DNA of 64,000 nucleotides from Antedon bifida (taxonomy: Eukaryota > Echinodermata > Crinoidea > Comatulida > Antedonidae). Location of the stretch: NCBI GenBank assembly GCA_963402885.1, contig OY727097.1, positions 27,087,401-27,151,400 of the forward strand, read 5' to 3'. Numbering within the stretch: position 1 is the first letter of the stretch; the number at the start of each line of letters is the position of its first letter. Positions 33,991-46,800 of the stretch are shown here, piece by piece. The position numbers and the translations under genes are program-made. The notes under the pieces were generated by a model, which saw nothing but the letters and a program-made list of their open reading frames with translations, searched no databases and had not been told where the DNA came from.

Positions 33991-35487
33991 TAAAGATCGA
34001 CCAACAAAAGTGCCGCGCCGCTTATCTATTTAGTCTGATGCCTATTTTCAAAAACCAAATGGAGACTTTCACACAAGATCTGTTCTATTCTATTGAAAAT
34101 CCCCAAACACGGTTTTCTTCGAACCGGTTTTATAAAAAAAAAAAGATCGCGTTGCAGCTAAAAAAAACACTTTTAAAAACCTGAATTTGAATTTAAAAAT
34201 CGCTTCTTTAAAAATACGGCTATCTAATGGGTAAATATAGGTTCATCTCTACACAATTGCAATTACAATACAACAAATAAATGTACACTTACATCTTATA
34301 TTAAAACTGGTAACATCTGAATTATATCGGAGATTGTTCTACTAATGTTCTTGTCTAATTGTTTTCTGAAATACGGTCCAACAAGAAATTAAATTGTTTA
34401 AAAAAAATAGTTTCGTTACACAACTATCAGATTTAAACGTTTTAAGAAGTTTTCTTTAGGCCTAAACAACTCTAGAGAATTTCATACCTTTAAAAACGGT
34501 AAGCCTAACAAAATAAATGTAAACTTACCGTGAATCAAAACAGGTAACATATATAATGTGGATATATCTGAATATCGGATGGTACTACGATGATGACGAT
34601 TATCTAAGCTGAAGTAAAATTCTTTTGAAGCACCGTTCAACGAAAAATGCCATTTAAAAACCAAGCAAATAATAGTCAAAACTACTTTCAGGCTTGAACG
34701 TTTCCAAATGTTTTGACAACTTTTTGTATCGTTCCTGCTAAACTCTTAAACAATTAAAAGCGACCAAAAGCAAACAATTAATTCGTATATGTCATCAACC
34801 AGCGACGTCTTGTTTTAACCTTACATCGCAGAATGACGTATAACGGATAATTCATCAACATTATTCACAAAATATCCGATGGTGGAATTAGAAAAATTAA
34901 ACTCAATCAGCCAAAACGCGAACATTCTTGAAAACATCCAATCCGATTAATTCAAAGACACGACAACGGTTTCGAACAACAACCAACTTGGATACCACCT
35001 CAACGTACTTTTCATTCGATAGTCGATGAAATAATTAGGTTTCCATTACCAGAAACCCTTCATAATATATATATATAATATATTCCATTTATTACTGCAA
35101 GGTTTTTTTCTTTTCCAACATCATTTATTTCATAAAATATAACAACAAAAAAACCCATTGTGTCGTAAAATGATGGATTTTGCGAACAACTGTATTACGT
35201 CAATTAAATGCAAAGTAGTACAGTACAAAACTTGTATACCTTTATTATCAAATTTATGACATAAATAAAAGTGTAACCTTCCGTAAATGATTAAAATAAT
35301 CTTGATCGCGACAGAATTTACTTAACTGCGGCGGTTACTTAAGTGCAGCGGTTACTTGACTGCGAAGCTTACTCGACTGCGGCGTTTAATTCATTTTTTT
35401 TTTCTCGTAAAATTATTTTCATGAAAATATTGTTTGTTTAAAAAAATAGAATAATTTGAGAAACAGTTTTCATCTAACAATGAAAAG

Positions 35488-35518
<31 letters not shown>

Positions 35519-36296
35519 TTATTATTATTACCAGAATCATTTTATCAGACATATTCAGCAGAAAGCTGCACATTATCTTCTCTATACTACATGTCCGGAT
35601 ACAGAGATAGCAATGATGACAATAAATAAAATAACATGGCATTCTTAGATTTTGCCCACATCTTTCATTTATCACAGAATTTCTACGAGTAACAATTTGG
35701 GCTAAAGACCCAGGTCATTGATCACACAACGTAGACATGTGCCATCATGTACACATGAATCCAAACTTCTTTTTTTCTTCCAAAAATTCTTTAGAATTGT
35801 TGATACTCTTCTTGCTGTGTGATCTTTTTTATACATCCTGTATTTATCACTGCTTCTTTCAATACAAAATGTTTACTTTTCACAATTTGGGTTATTTACT
35901 AAAAATATTAAAAGGTCCAATTCATTGATCAGACAAACTTTAAATCCATAGGCGTTCGTCCGATTGTTCTTCTTGACGGAGTGTTCTTTTATCTATCACT
36001 GCTCCTTTCGATCCAGAATTTCTGTGCTTCCAAATTTGGTTTACTTACTAAAAGGTATTACTACCCTAGTCAATGTTCACAAAAACTTTGATAAAATATC
36101 CAGATTATATAATAAAATAAAAGAAGTTTTTGTTCATAACAAATCTAGATATATTCAAACATTGTGAACTTTAACCTTTGAGTTAACATTCTGTTCACAC
36201 ACAAACATCTAACCTTTAGAGCACAGGATAGATAAGAACCTTTAAGTGTGAACCAGGCTTAAGTCATTGGAGTTGGAGAATGTTATTCATCTTCTC
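33991..36296. other. Gene-free stretch 3' of PLRG1
   Basis: No exon supported. It holds an ~80-bp direct repeat (ATACCTTTAAAAACGGTAAG-type, near 34310 and 34520), a pure A run of ~28 (35488-35515), and three diverged copies of a ~150-200-bp unit (35650-36060) with TTTATCACTG-like and AATTTGG sequences. The PLRG1 3' UTR must begin here. Confidence 0.55.
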
Positions 36297-39200
36297 TTAG
36301 TATTTCTTCTTTCTGATAATTTCTGGTTTCCAATTAATCGGATTGGATTCTTCAGTCTAAGTGAAAATAAAAATTAGCAATCAATATTAATGCAAAAACA
36401 AACATAATAAATAAATTCCATTATAAAAACCAAAAAATATTGTAAAAAAATGAAATTCATTTTCAAATAAACATATACAGTACCAACAAAATATGTATGG
36501 AAAATCTATTTCTATTAAAGATGTAAAATGATAAAATAAATGGTTAAATTCAACCCAAAATCCATTGGCTGGCAGCCAATCTGACTATTTTTGCTTTAAA
36601 TTACAGTTTTTTCAGAAAAATAATAGTTTTCCAATCCAATTTTTGGTCAAAGTGGATAACTATTATGTGACATGAAAATGGCATATTCAACAACAACAAT
36701 TTCAAAATCATTTTTTCAGGGGGACAATACATCTTTAAATAGTAATTAGTATACAATCTTGTTTTCTGCATTTATTTAAGAATTTCAAGTTCTGAGCGCT
36801 TAATGTAAGCTAATTACCATCAGTTTACCTGAGCACTATTTAAAAACTGGTTACCCTTAGGAGCCACCAGTTGCTATTGTGACTAATGGCGTATACTATG
36901 GTCTAATGGTTAGGACATTTGCATATCAAACAGAAGGTTACAGGTTTGAATCTCGGTTGGGGTGCCTTTTTCTCATTCTCACAGATTTTCTCATCTTTAT
37001 TGTTTAAAATAATGAATTTTCAGTTTGACCAGGCGGTTTAGAATAATGTTCTGTACCTATGATGTTTATATATATTATATCAGCAGGCATGTATAAAAAC
37101 TATTATGCATAAGTATGTTGGGGCAATATAATGCAGTAAAAGATTAAACCCTATTGAATAGTCATATGCATTGTCAAGCTATACTTCTATACACTCTTCC
37201 TGATTATGCATATTAATTATTTATTTGTAGGTAACAAGAATATATTAACATTTTCACCGACATTGCTAATAACATAACTGTAAAGTGCATTACATTTCTT
37301 GGTGCAAGTTTACATGGCACCATGTGACATTTATGTTCCTCAGAACAAATCAATATAAACACTTATGATATGTGAAAATATCAGAAACAGAAAACATAAT
37401 AGATACCTTGAGAGCCAAACCAACTTAATGTACGAAAATAATGTAAATTTTCAATCATGAACAAATTGCATATTTTCACTTCCGATAAAAAATAAACCAA
37501 TCTACTCTCATTGTTACCCGCTAATGAGGACTAAGTGACTGTTAGTGATGGTTGATATAATAGTTAATCGGCAACGAATGAGTCACTTTGTCACCTAGTA
37601 GCTTATATAATATTGAACAATCTCTTTTATACGTGCACTCTTTAAAAATGTTTTATAGGCATGCTATTAAAAGTATTAATTGTATTTAGTTATAAGCGGT
37701 TTGGTATAAAAGTATAGCTTGACAATGCATACGGCTATTCAATAGGGTTTAATCTTTTACAGCATTATATTGCCCAATTAATATTTTTTACAACATACTT
37801 ATGCATAATCGTTTTTATACCTGCCCGCTTCAAATAAATTTTAAAATTGTTTTAATTTTAAATGAAAAATATTTTGGTATATGTAAAATAATAAAATAAC
37901 CATAGAGGGTGAAATTCAATAGATACTATTTCTAAAAAATTGTGTTCAACGCTGGAAACATTCCTGTACAATATGGTTGCAAAAAAACAGTCATGAACAG
38001 CTCAGCCATGTACCACTATGCGCAGCAAGCCTATGCAAAACATGGCATATTTTAAATGTTCTTCATTTGTACAGTGCATAGGCAGATCTAACCAAGGCCC
38101 AACCATCCACAGCCTCACTAAATTCCAGACATTCAAATATAGGACATTAGGTAAAGAGAAAAACTTAATTTCACAATTGTTAGGCCTCCCGGTGACCCCT
38201 ATTTCAAAATCCTTTTGCCGACACCGCAGTGTGTTTTAGTGTTAGAAATTATAAATATATATTTATTAGATCATTATATAATAAAAATAAGAAAATCAAT
38301 TTCACATACAATCGAAATTTAAACAAAAGCATTGTGAAAAAACTAATAAAATAAAATGTTTTTCATTCATCATGAAAAATAAAACAAAAATAAAAACAGA
38401 ATTACAGAAAAAAATATGTCTTGGTAGGTAAAATAAACATTAAACAACCTACAACAGTACTGTAAAATACATTATAACTTACGGCTGTCTCATCCTCTTT
38501 ATAAATCTTAATCGTCTTGTCGGCTTCAGCGGTAATCAAGCGACTCCCACTTTTATCAAAGCTGCACGCAAAGATTCCAGATTCGCTGTCTAGCGAGCCT
38601 GGCTGAGCCAGCGCCTGCATTCGTTGGAAGTTGTAACCAGTTCTCCAGTCCCAGAAAAACATTGATCCATTATCACCTAATGAGAAATGAAATTAATGGA
38701 CATGTGGTGCCATGGAGAAATATTGAATTTATACTCTATAACATTTTACTGTATTGTATTTAAATACCTGTATATTTAAATTGATTAGCCTTATAAAGAG
38801 AAAAAAACAAAGGGATGTTCAGGTTCACATATCTCTAAATGTGTAACACCATGGATTTTATACACACGTTTTTTATTGAAACAGCCATATTTAAAAAAGG
38901 GGAGATTTTTTTGTGAAGCGAACAAAGGGACATAGATGTACACTATGGTCGTCAAGCCCTATTTAACTTTGTTGTGTCTTGAAAGTGTTCTCTTAATAGG
39001 GGTTTAGAAGATTTTTAAATACCGTAAATATTCAAAGCATTTATTGTTCAAGAGGGATTTTACAAAGGTGGGAGGGGGGGAAGAGGGACTTTATTTGGGG
39101 GAGGTGTTTTTTGGGTGTAATATGGTAACATGAATAATCTAATCAAATAAATAATTAATATTGAAAAATGATAAGATAAAGTAAAAATTGTATCAAAATG

Positions 39201-42200
39201 CTTGGTATTGTAGACCATGTCAATCGATAAATTCTTACTACTACTACGGGGTATATATTTGAGTGGGGAGTTTATTCAAATCGAGGCATTTATTTGAATA
39301 AATACGGTAAGAATTTATGAAATTCTATATGTCTGACCTCCAGAAACCATGACTCCATCCGGATTGACCGCCAGACAATTGATGATTGCATTGTGTCCGT
39401 TTAAATTCTGCATGAAGTTGCCTTCTGGAAACTTCCATTGTTTAATGTTATCAGGAGAAGCTGATGCCATCATATACCTTGAAATAAATATGCAAATATG
39501 TTATTTGCATAAATACATAATCATTTGCATAAAAACATTACCTTATACTAATTTTATTGTATTATATCATAACAGAGTAAATTACTTTCATATTATAAGG
39601 CTGTGAGGGCGCTGTCATTTTTTAAAAACTAAAAATATATATACGCTTTAGTCCATAAAATTAATATTAATTTATAGACTACTATTATATAACACACTTG
39701 CACTGATGAAGGGCTAGCGTTGGCCGAAAGCTCTGCTAATTTTTCTGGCTGTTTTACTTTATCGTTTTGATTTAGATTTTTGCTTATTTTATTTTGTATC
39801 TCCATTGAGATCCAGCCACTGATATCCACATTTTTTTTGCCTTTGGACCTATTATATAACACATAAAAAAATTCCTGTCACTTGATTGGACGATTGTGGG
39901 TCACATGGTGTGCAATAATACGTACTATTTAACGATACCCTACTTAATTACTTACAGTTTAGGATGGAGTGCAAGAGCTCGGACACTCTTCTTGTGATTG
40001 GTGAGAGTAGCTCTTGACTTGCCTGCAGCCAAGTCCCACAAACGTATCGTAGAATCATGACTTCCACTAATGACCTGTAAGAAACATTTTAAAGGTGAAA
40101 GGTTAAAGGTTCTATAAATTATACAAGAGAATGTAATTTTGAGTCGAGTGCCAGAGTTGTTAAGGAGCACTTCAAATCACATTCACAATATTGGCATAGA
40201 TTCAATGCATTTAACATCATCTACCAATGTGTGTGAATGCAGGCTTAATTAATGTATGTTTACCTGAGGTTCTGCTCCCTGACATTTAATATCAGCTGCC
40301 TATTTGTGTGTGAATGCAGGCTTAATTAAGGTATGCTTACCTGAGGTTCTGCTCCTTGGCATTTCACATCAGTACCTATTTGTGTGTGAATGCATGCTTA
40401 ATTAATGTACATTTACCTGAGGTTCTGCTCCCTGACATTTAACATCAGCGACTGTATTTGTGTGTCCTGTTAGTGTGTGAATGCATGCTTTTGTTCGCAT
40501 GTCCCACACTCTGATTGTAGCATCACGTCCACACGTACAGAGAACGTCTATGGTGGGATGAAGATCCATGGCGTAACATGCACTTAAATGTCCATGGTAG
40601 TGACGAATAACCTTATTCTGTTCCAAATCCCAGCATTTTACCATTTTATCTTCACCACAAGAGAAGAGATATGGCTGCCGTTCACTGACTGCCAATCCTC
40701 TAACGGAACTCACATGGCCAGTGAGAGATAACTTTAACTTGCCTGATGCCTAAAGAACACAGATTAAAAATAGAGAAAAGTTAGTTTTAATAATAAATTT
40801 ACAAATACATTTGATTCCTAAAAAGTTGTCTGTATAATTTACCTTATTATTCATAATTTTCTGTCTGAATAAAAATGTAATGAATCTTATTTGTATTACA
40901 AAATCTTTTATTCTTAGTTACAATTTTTCATAAAATTCATTGTTTTTCTTTATTTATAGTAGTAAAATAATTTATTGATTTAAGTTATTAACATATAGTT
41001 ATTTAATATCTGTTCTTACCAAATCCCATATTTTAATTAGCCTGTCCCCAGCTCCAGTAGCGAACCACGTGTTAGCTGGTTCAATAGCGATAGATCGTAC
41101 CCATCCAAGATGTCCACTTATAACACGATACAACTTCCATGGCGCATGCCATTTTGGTTTTGGCATTGTGGGTGCTTTCCTTGAAACCAATGCTTGTGAA
41201 TTTTTTGTTCCAGAAACAGCAACAAGGGCCTATAAATAAATACAACTATTTATTGAATTTTCAATAGCTACATAGGATAGTCTGATACTTCTGTGAATAC
41301 AATATTATTTGATTATTTTAGTATTAAGGAAAATTTAATGTAAGTAGAGTTAGCTAAAACTTTACTTTGGCCCAATAATGTCAAACAAACAAAACTTCAA
41401 ATTAGTTATTAGCTACTTATATCAAAATAAATATACCTTTGATGGACCCGTTCGTTCTGGTATGCTTGCTCTTCTCTGAATCTCATCTACGCCAGCAGCA
41501 GTTCTTTGTTTGTCTAACCTACAAGAAAGCCAATTAAATACAAATATTGAAAGACCTAAAGCTCTGTCTACACTATCAAACTTTATGTGACATAAAAATG
41601 TGATGTGGCCATATATGGGCATGATGATGTCATATCACTACCATATTTGGCCACATCACACTTATTTGGCAGTGTAGTGTAGACAGAGCTTAATACAAAA
41701 GATAACCACCAGTGAACTCTATAACATGAATGGATGACAAAATCAAACACTTGCAAACTTACTGCGACTGTGATGGCGGTAATGACGCCAGTACTGAGTT
41801 TATACCTTCTGAGCTCAGCGCCCTCTGTTGTGCAGCTGTTTCTGCACTTAACCGTACACCTGTAAAAAAAATGTAATAAAACAAACATCAGTATTATGCA
41901 TATCATACATCATACATCATACATTTTTATAAAGAAGTCAATACATAAATAACAGTCAAAAGAAAAAACATCAGGAAAAAACAAAAGAGAAACATATGAA
42001 TAGATTCAGGACAACCCAATTAATCGTAAATAAGAATTACTTTTCATTGGGGTCAGAATAAAATATCGAAAAGCACAAAAAAAAAAAAAAATGAAGAAGT
42101 ATGAAAAGAAATAAACAAACTACTCATAATACGGGACTTTTCTTAAAATAAAACTAGAGGTCCAAAAACACATTTTAGAATATATACAAGATTTTCTAGA

Positions 42201-43586
42201 AAAACAACCCAAGGGTGTCCGGTATTGGGAGAGTTGGCTGTATTACAGCAGCTATAGACCACCAAATTGTATAAACATCAATATATTCAGAGCCAAGCAC
42301 CTGAAGAATGAGGTACTCCTCATGAAACAGCCTGTAGTGCATTCATTAAAATGTTAAAGTTACAACTAGCATCTTTTGACTATTTATAAAAAAATAACAA
42401 TATTACCAGGTTCATTTGGAAATGGATGTCCAGTAGTTATCTGTGTTTCCAATTCAGATTCTGGTCCAGTTTCTAAAATTTAAAGGTAAATAAAGGTGAT
42501 AAAAATTGTAAAAATGAAGTGCTGATCCTGTTTTTATCTTATGAATTTTGCAATCTAGGAAGATATTGTATATGATTAGGAAAGAAAAATTATTTTTACC
42601 TTCTGGAATGTCATTATCGTTTACTTGAGGCCTGACAGATTGAAATGAGCTGGCTCTGGTTGCCATCAATTGTTTTACTAAGCCATACTCATCTCTAGCT
42701 TTACAGCTTAGCTTGGTACGTTCACTAATGGAAAATAAGAAGAAAATACAGTGAAAAATATGCTTATACACTCTGTGGTGTTTTTTCGATGGGTTTTAGG
42801 CAATCAATTGTTTCTACTTTTTTCAATCATACAGTGATGTATTATAAGCCAATCTTTTAAAAAAGAGTTGAGTCTTTATCATAAAAATAAATCTTTTTAC
42901 CTTGCTTCATTTAAATCTGGTGGTTGAATATTATCAGCGATAAACATATCATGTGACCTCTTTAGTGAACGAAATACAAGAGTATGAACTGAATGTTTAG
43001 TCACTTCAGGCTAGAAAAAAAAAGTTCCGTAAAATTTTTAAAAATTGAAGAGATGCAATCACGCCGGTGGTGGATACAAAAAAAGTCTCAATTATTATCT
43101 TTAATAAAATATATCAATGGATAGAATATATTAATATTTAATAAAGTATACAGAATACATGCAATGTATATATGCAATCAACAAAAAGAAAAATAGAATT
43201 ATGCAAAAAAAAAAATTAAGAAAAAATATGCATTAATTTACAAATTTATAAAAATATGTAAATAAAGTATTGCAAAACTGATTTCTGTACATTACGACAA
43301 TAAATTGATTAGATCCAAATGCATAATACACGATTGGAAGGTAGTTTGTATGGCTAGGCCCTTATGCCCGAGTCATAAGATGTTTACAGCCGGGGAAACT
43401 GAAATCCACCCCCTGAGATAGATGATGATAACGGTACGTGGCTGGGCCTAGAATAGGCCAGATAGAAATCTATTTTAAATTTCAACCTGACGATTACAAG
43501 GAAAAGTTTATAGCATGTTCACAAGAATTATTACATCTAAAAATGATATTATGTTTTATTCATCTTACCTGTGCCTCCATTGCCAT
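36297..43586 (-). CDS. PLRG1: Pleiotropic regulator 1 (PLRG1/PRL1), WD40 spliceosome protein, 12 exons
   Basis: Exons joined in frame: 43586-43569, 43010-42901, 42724-42600, 42472-42407, 41859-41763, 41518-41437, 41229-41020, 40749-40417, 40074-39956, 39477-39338, 38676-38483, 36356-36297, giving 517 aa (human 514). N-terminal block [19 protein letters not shown] at about 10-30, a variable linker, then [27 protein letters not shown] leading into seven WD repeats (about 200-495) with GH...WD spacing, e.g. [33 protein letters not shown]-terminus [19 protein letters not shown] as in the family. Known: a component of the Prp19/CDC5L complex in the nucleus, required for pre-mRNA splicing. The last intron is 2.1 kb and repeat-rich. 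A longer start from M-A-M versus the second Met (43580) is undecided. It is head-to-head with the kinesin gene. Confidence 0.97.
36576..36738 (+). mobile_element. MITE family 5, partial copy, last intron of PLRG1
   Basis: GTGGATAACTATTATGTGAC, GGCATATTCAACAA and the end TTTCAGGGGGACAATACATCT followed by TTAA; all three occur in the same order at 50270-50331. Confidence 0.75.
36884..36967 (+). mobile_element. tRNA-like sequence (SINE head or tRNA pseudogene), last intron of PLRG1
   Basis: A-box-like TGGTCTAATGGTTAGGAC and B-box-like GGTTTGAATCTC at tRNA spacing. The anticodon arm does not form a proper 5-bp stem with a 7-base loop, and the acceptor ends pair poorly, so it is not a functional tRNA. 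Confidence 0.6.
37081..37828. mobile_element. ~750-bp element with >100-bp terminal inverted repeats, last intron of PLRG1
   Basis: Left arm with ATGCATAAGTATGTTG, AGATTAAACCCTATTGAATA and GCATTGTCAAGCTATACTT; the right arm (37705-37828) carries the same in reverse complement. A second inner palindrome around 37510-37600 has AAGTGACT and AGTCACTT. No open frame. Confidence 0.75.
40221..40416 (-). repeat. Two extra copies of the exon 8 end and donor in PLRG1 intron 8
   Basis: Two ~76-bp units downstream of exon 8 repeat its last codons and donor: each encodes [10 protein letters not shown] and then GTAAAC or GTAAGC. Both lack the GGACACACAAATACAG-type stretch of the real exon and read ACACAAATAG before the coding part. 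See findings. Confidence 0.85.
41560..41690. mobile_element. MITE family 1, PLRG1 intron 5
   Basis: AGCTCTGTCTACACTATCAA to AGTGTAGACAGAGCT with TAA on both sides; it lies 41 nt upstream of the exon 6 acceptor. Confidence 0.9.
42125..42243. mobile_element. MITE family 6, PLRG1 intron 4
   Basis: AATACGGGACTTTTCTTAAA at the left and GGTATTGGGAGAGTTGGCTG at the right; same ends as 49578-49700 and 60511-60704. Confidence 0.65.
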
Positions 43587-43833
43587 AGTTTTAGGCAAAT
43601 AAAAAAGAAGATAAAACGCACGCTCGACGACGAACGAGAGGCCAAACAAAAATTGAACTATGAACTCAACTCAAAGACTTGCCGCCGTGACGTAATAGTT
43701 GCCTAGCTGACTGTAAACTGACGGAATCTACAACGTTGATGGTTTCTAGTAACTCCGCTGAAAAATACTATAATTTTCGCATTTAATATATATAATAACT
43801 TCAAAGTCAAGTTTTGTTCTGTAGATAAATATC
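43587..43833. promoter_or_regulatory. Presumed bidirectional promoter, PLRG1 (minus) and kinesin (plus)
   Basis: The two divergent genes have only ~250 bases between the PLRG1 ATG and the candidate first kinesin exon. The stretch is locally CpG-rich (CGCACGCTCGACGACGAACG) and contains TGACGTAA (43688-43695), a CRE/ATF-like site. No TATA box near either start. Confidence 0.5.
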
Positions 43834-46800
43834 ATGGTAACCATAAATTTGTATTGTATTGTTATAATGTACAATTTAGATAGGTTTGCTAGCCTTGTTT
43901 TGGGATCATCTCCTAAATGTTGTAGGATCTAGGCCTAGTAGGCCTATCTGTAGGTACTGATGATGACTGTTGTTGTAGTCTCCTACTAGGCCTACTAAAA
44001 AGGCAGGATTCAGTGGTTAGTTAGGCCTAAATAAACATAGGAATAGTAGAGTCCAGGGATGATAGTGATCATATAGGTAGCAGACACCTAGGTTCATCCC
44101 AGACCTCTTCCAAGTCTAGTAGTTTTGATATCCAGGATAATTAATAAATAATAAATTAATAACTTGCCAGCCAAAGCCCTACTTGAAACTATATTCACTA
44201 TTTTTGTTGGTTTTATTTATTTTCAGTCTAAAGCAGTTTCAGTCAAAGTTGTTGCAAGATGCCGACCATTTACAGACACAGAAAATGGAAAAGGAGCAAC
44301 AAGAATCATTAAGATGAGTGGTGATAAAACAACAGTGCAAAGTCCACAGGGAGGATCTGGACAGGTACAGCACCAGAAGAAGTTGTATCACATTACTACC
44401 ATATTTGGGCATATTACTACCATATTTGGGCATATTACTACCATATTTGGGCATATTACTACCATATTTGAACCCATCACAGCTTTTACAATAGGCCTAG
44501 TAGCTGTGTAACTATAACCCCTGTCTGACTGACAGTAGGATACTGGTTGTGTGTTCATTTTCTCAAATACATATTGTATTGTAGTTTGAAATTAAAATTT
44601 AATTTTTACCTTTGCAGGAAAACACATTTGCACTGAGCTCAAGTTATTTCTGGGATGCTAAATCAGTAAGTATAATACACATATTTAGGGTGGTGGGCTA
44701 ACTCTAGCTCAATACCCACATTTTTTTCATGACTAAAACAGTATTACCGTAATAATAATAAATTTTAATAATTTTATGTTATTCCTTCATTTTCGTAGAT
44801 TCAGATTTATAAAGAAGAATGCGAACCATTGTTAAAAGAAGCGCTTTCAGGATACAACGTAACGATCATCGCATCCGGTCAGACCGGTAGCGGCAAAACA
44901 CACCTCTTGTCGGGCACTGATGATGACCCTGGAATGGTGCCAATGGTATGATTTTGTTCCGCTTACCCAAAGTTACAATTAACAAAACAGTCTCCTACCA
45001 CTAGAGTTAATCGCAACATAATGTTTAGATGTGTATGGTAATATTATAGCAATATGTAAATAAAGAGATATTCGGTTTTCTTTTATTTCAGTTGATAAGA
45101 AGTCTTTTCAAGCATTTGAACTCAGATTCTAAGAAAGATAGTTTTGTGACGGCTTCATTTCTAGAGGTAAATTTATTATAAAATACAGTATTGTTTTGTT
45201 TTTCTGTTACATTTTACTGTATTCCATAATTGTACTATTATTTAAATCTAAATTTCCAAAACATCTTTGCAGATTATGGATGAAAACCTGACTGACCTTT
45301 TGAATCCTCATGGCAATGAGATGAAAATACGACAACATCCACAAGTTGGAATGTAAGTTACTTTACACCATTGATAACCAATAATTGTAATACCGTAAAC
45401 CCATGGGCTTCTTTTCGAGGTTTTGCAGTAACCTTTTTAAAAAATTCAACTATTTATGTGTGGGTGTACTACCTACCTACTGTAACATGACACAGGTGTA
45501 GGAAGTCCATATCATTTTTGAAGATCTTTTTAGAGGTCTAACACTATCAGACTATTTTGCAAAAAAAAATGTGATGTTCCTAAATAATGGTAGTGATATA
45601 CCCAAATAATGGTAGTGGTATGACATCATCATGTCTGTATATGGGCACATTATATTTTTTTGTCACATAAAGTTTGATGGTGTAGACAGAGCTTAAGACA
45701 AAGATTTAAATTTATTTTATTTCCTTTTGTTTATAGATTTGTTGATGGTTTGTCTGAAATAGTCGCTACAAGTAGTGATGAGCTGACAGAGTTGTACAAT
45801 CAAGGAAACAAAGCTAGAAAGATGGGCACATCAGATATCAGAGCTCATCGACAAAGGTGAAGAAATAGAAAATGTTTAGTGTTTAATATATGCCTACAGT
45901 TAATTTGCAGTTTTTATCATTGAAGAATGCCCTATGATAATGTTGGCTGATTTCTTATCATTGCACCATATCTCTTACTATCTTATAAAATAAATGTGAA
46001 TGATAATTAATCTTCAGAGCTCATGGGTACTTCACTATCACCGTAGAACAACGTGAAGAGAATAGCACGCATTGTTTGAGAAGCAAGATTTTATTTGTTG
46101 ATCTCGCTGGTAAGTTTTTTTTAGTTCGCAATGAAAGTTATAACAATTCACAATTAAAGTAACAATTCACAATAAAATAGTGTTTCCTATAATTATATTT
46201 TAAATTGTTCTATAATTTTTAGGCTCCGAGGGTGTACAAAGCAAGGACTTAAGGTATGTCTGTATGACTGATTTCTATGGAAAAACAGAAAACAAAACAA
46301 AAAAGCTTTACAATAGATTATTTATTAAGTTAAAAATTAAAGGCTACAAAATAGTAAATATAAAGTAGGTGTTAGGCTTTGCATATTAATTTTATGTTTT
46401 TATCCCTCTAGCCTCAGTGCTTTGAACAGAGTTATAACAACACTCGGTGACCCACGAAAGAAGGGAGGTCATGTGCCCTACAGAGACTCCAAGATGACAA
46501 GACTCCTACAGGTAAATAACATGCATTTCAATGTTTCAATTCATTTCTAAAGACATTTATTTATGTCTATGAGACAATAGTAAAAAAAAAAAACAATGAC
46601 AAATTGAAATGTAAAATAATGGGACGCAGAATTTACTTGAATGCTTTGCTCTAAAGCTCTGTCTACACTATCAAACTAGTTTGCCCATATATGGTAGTGA
46701 TATGACATCATCATGTCCATATATGGGCACATCACATTTTTTGTCACATAAAGTTTGATAGTGTAGACAGAGCTTAAGAATATACAGTGTATAAATCTCA

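Noticed and set aside
36884-36967. Functional tRNA gene
   Set aside because: A and B boxes are present but the anticodon arm and acceptor stem do not fold properly.
39349-39862. Frames around 39349-39606 (plus) and 39629-39862 (minus)
   Set aside because: The first is antisense to PLRG1 exon 10; the second is intronic, without WD-repeat content or splice context.
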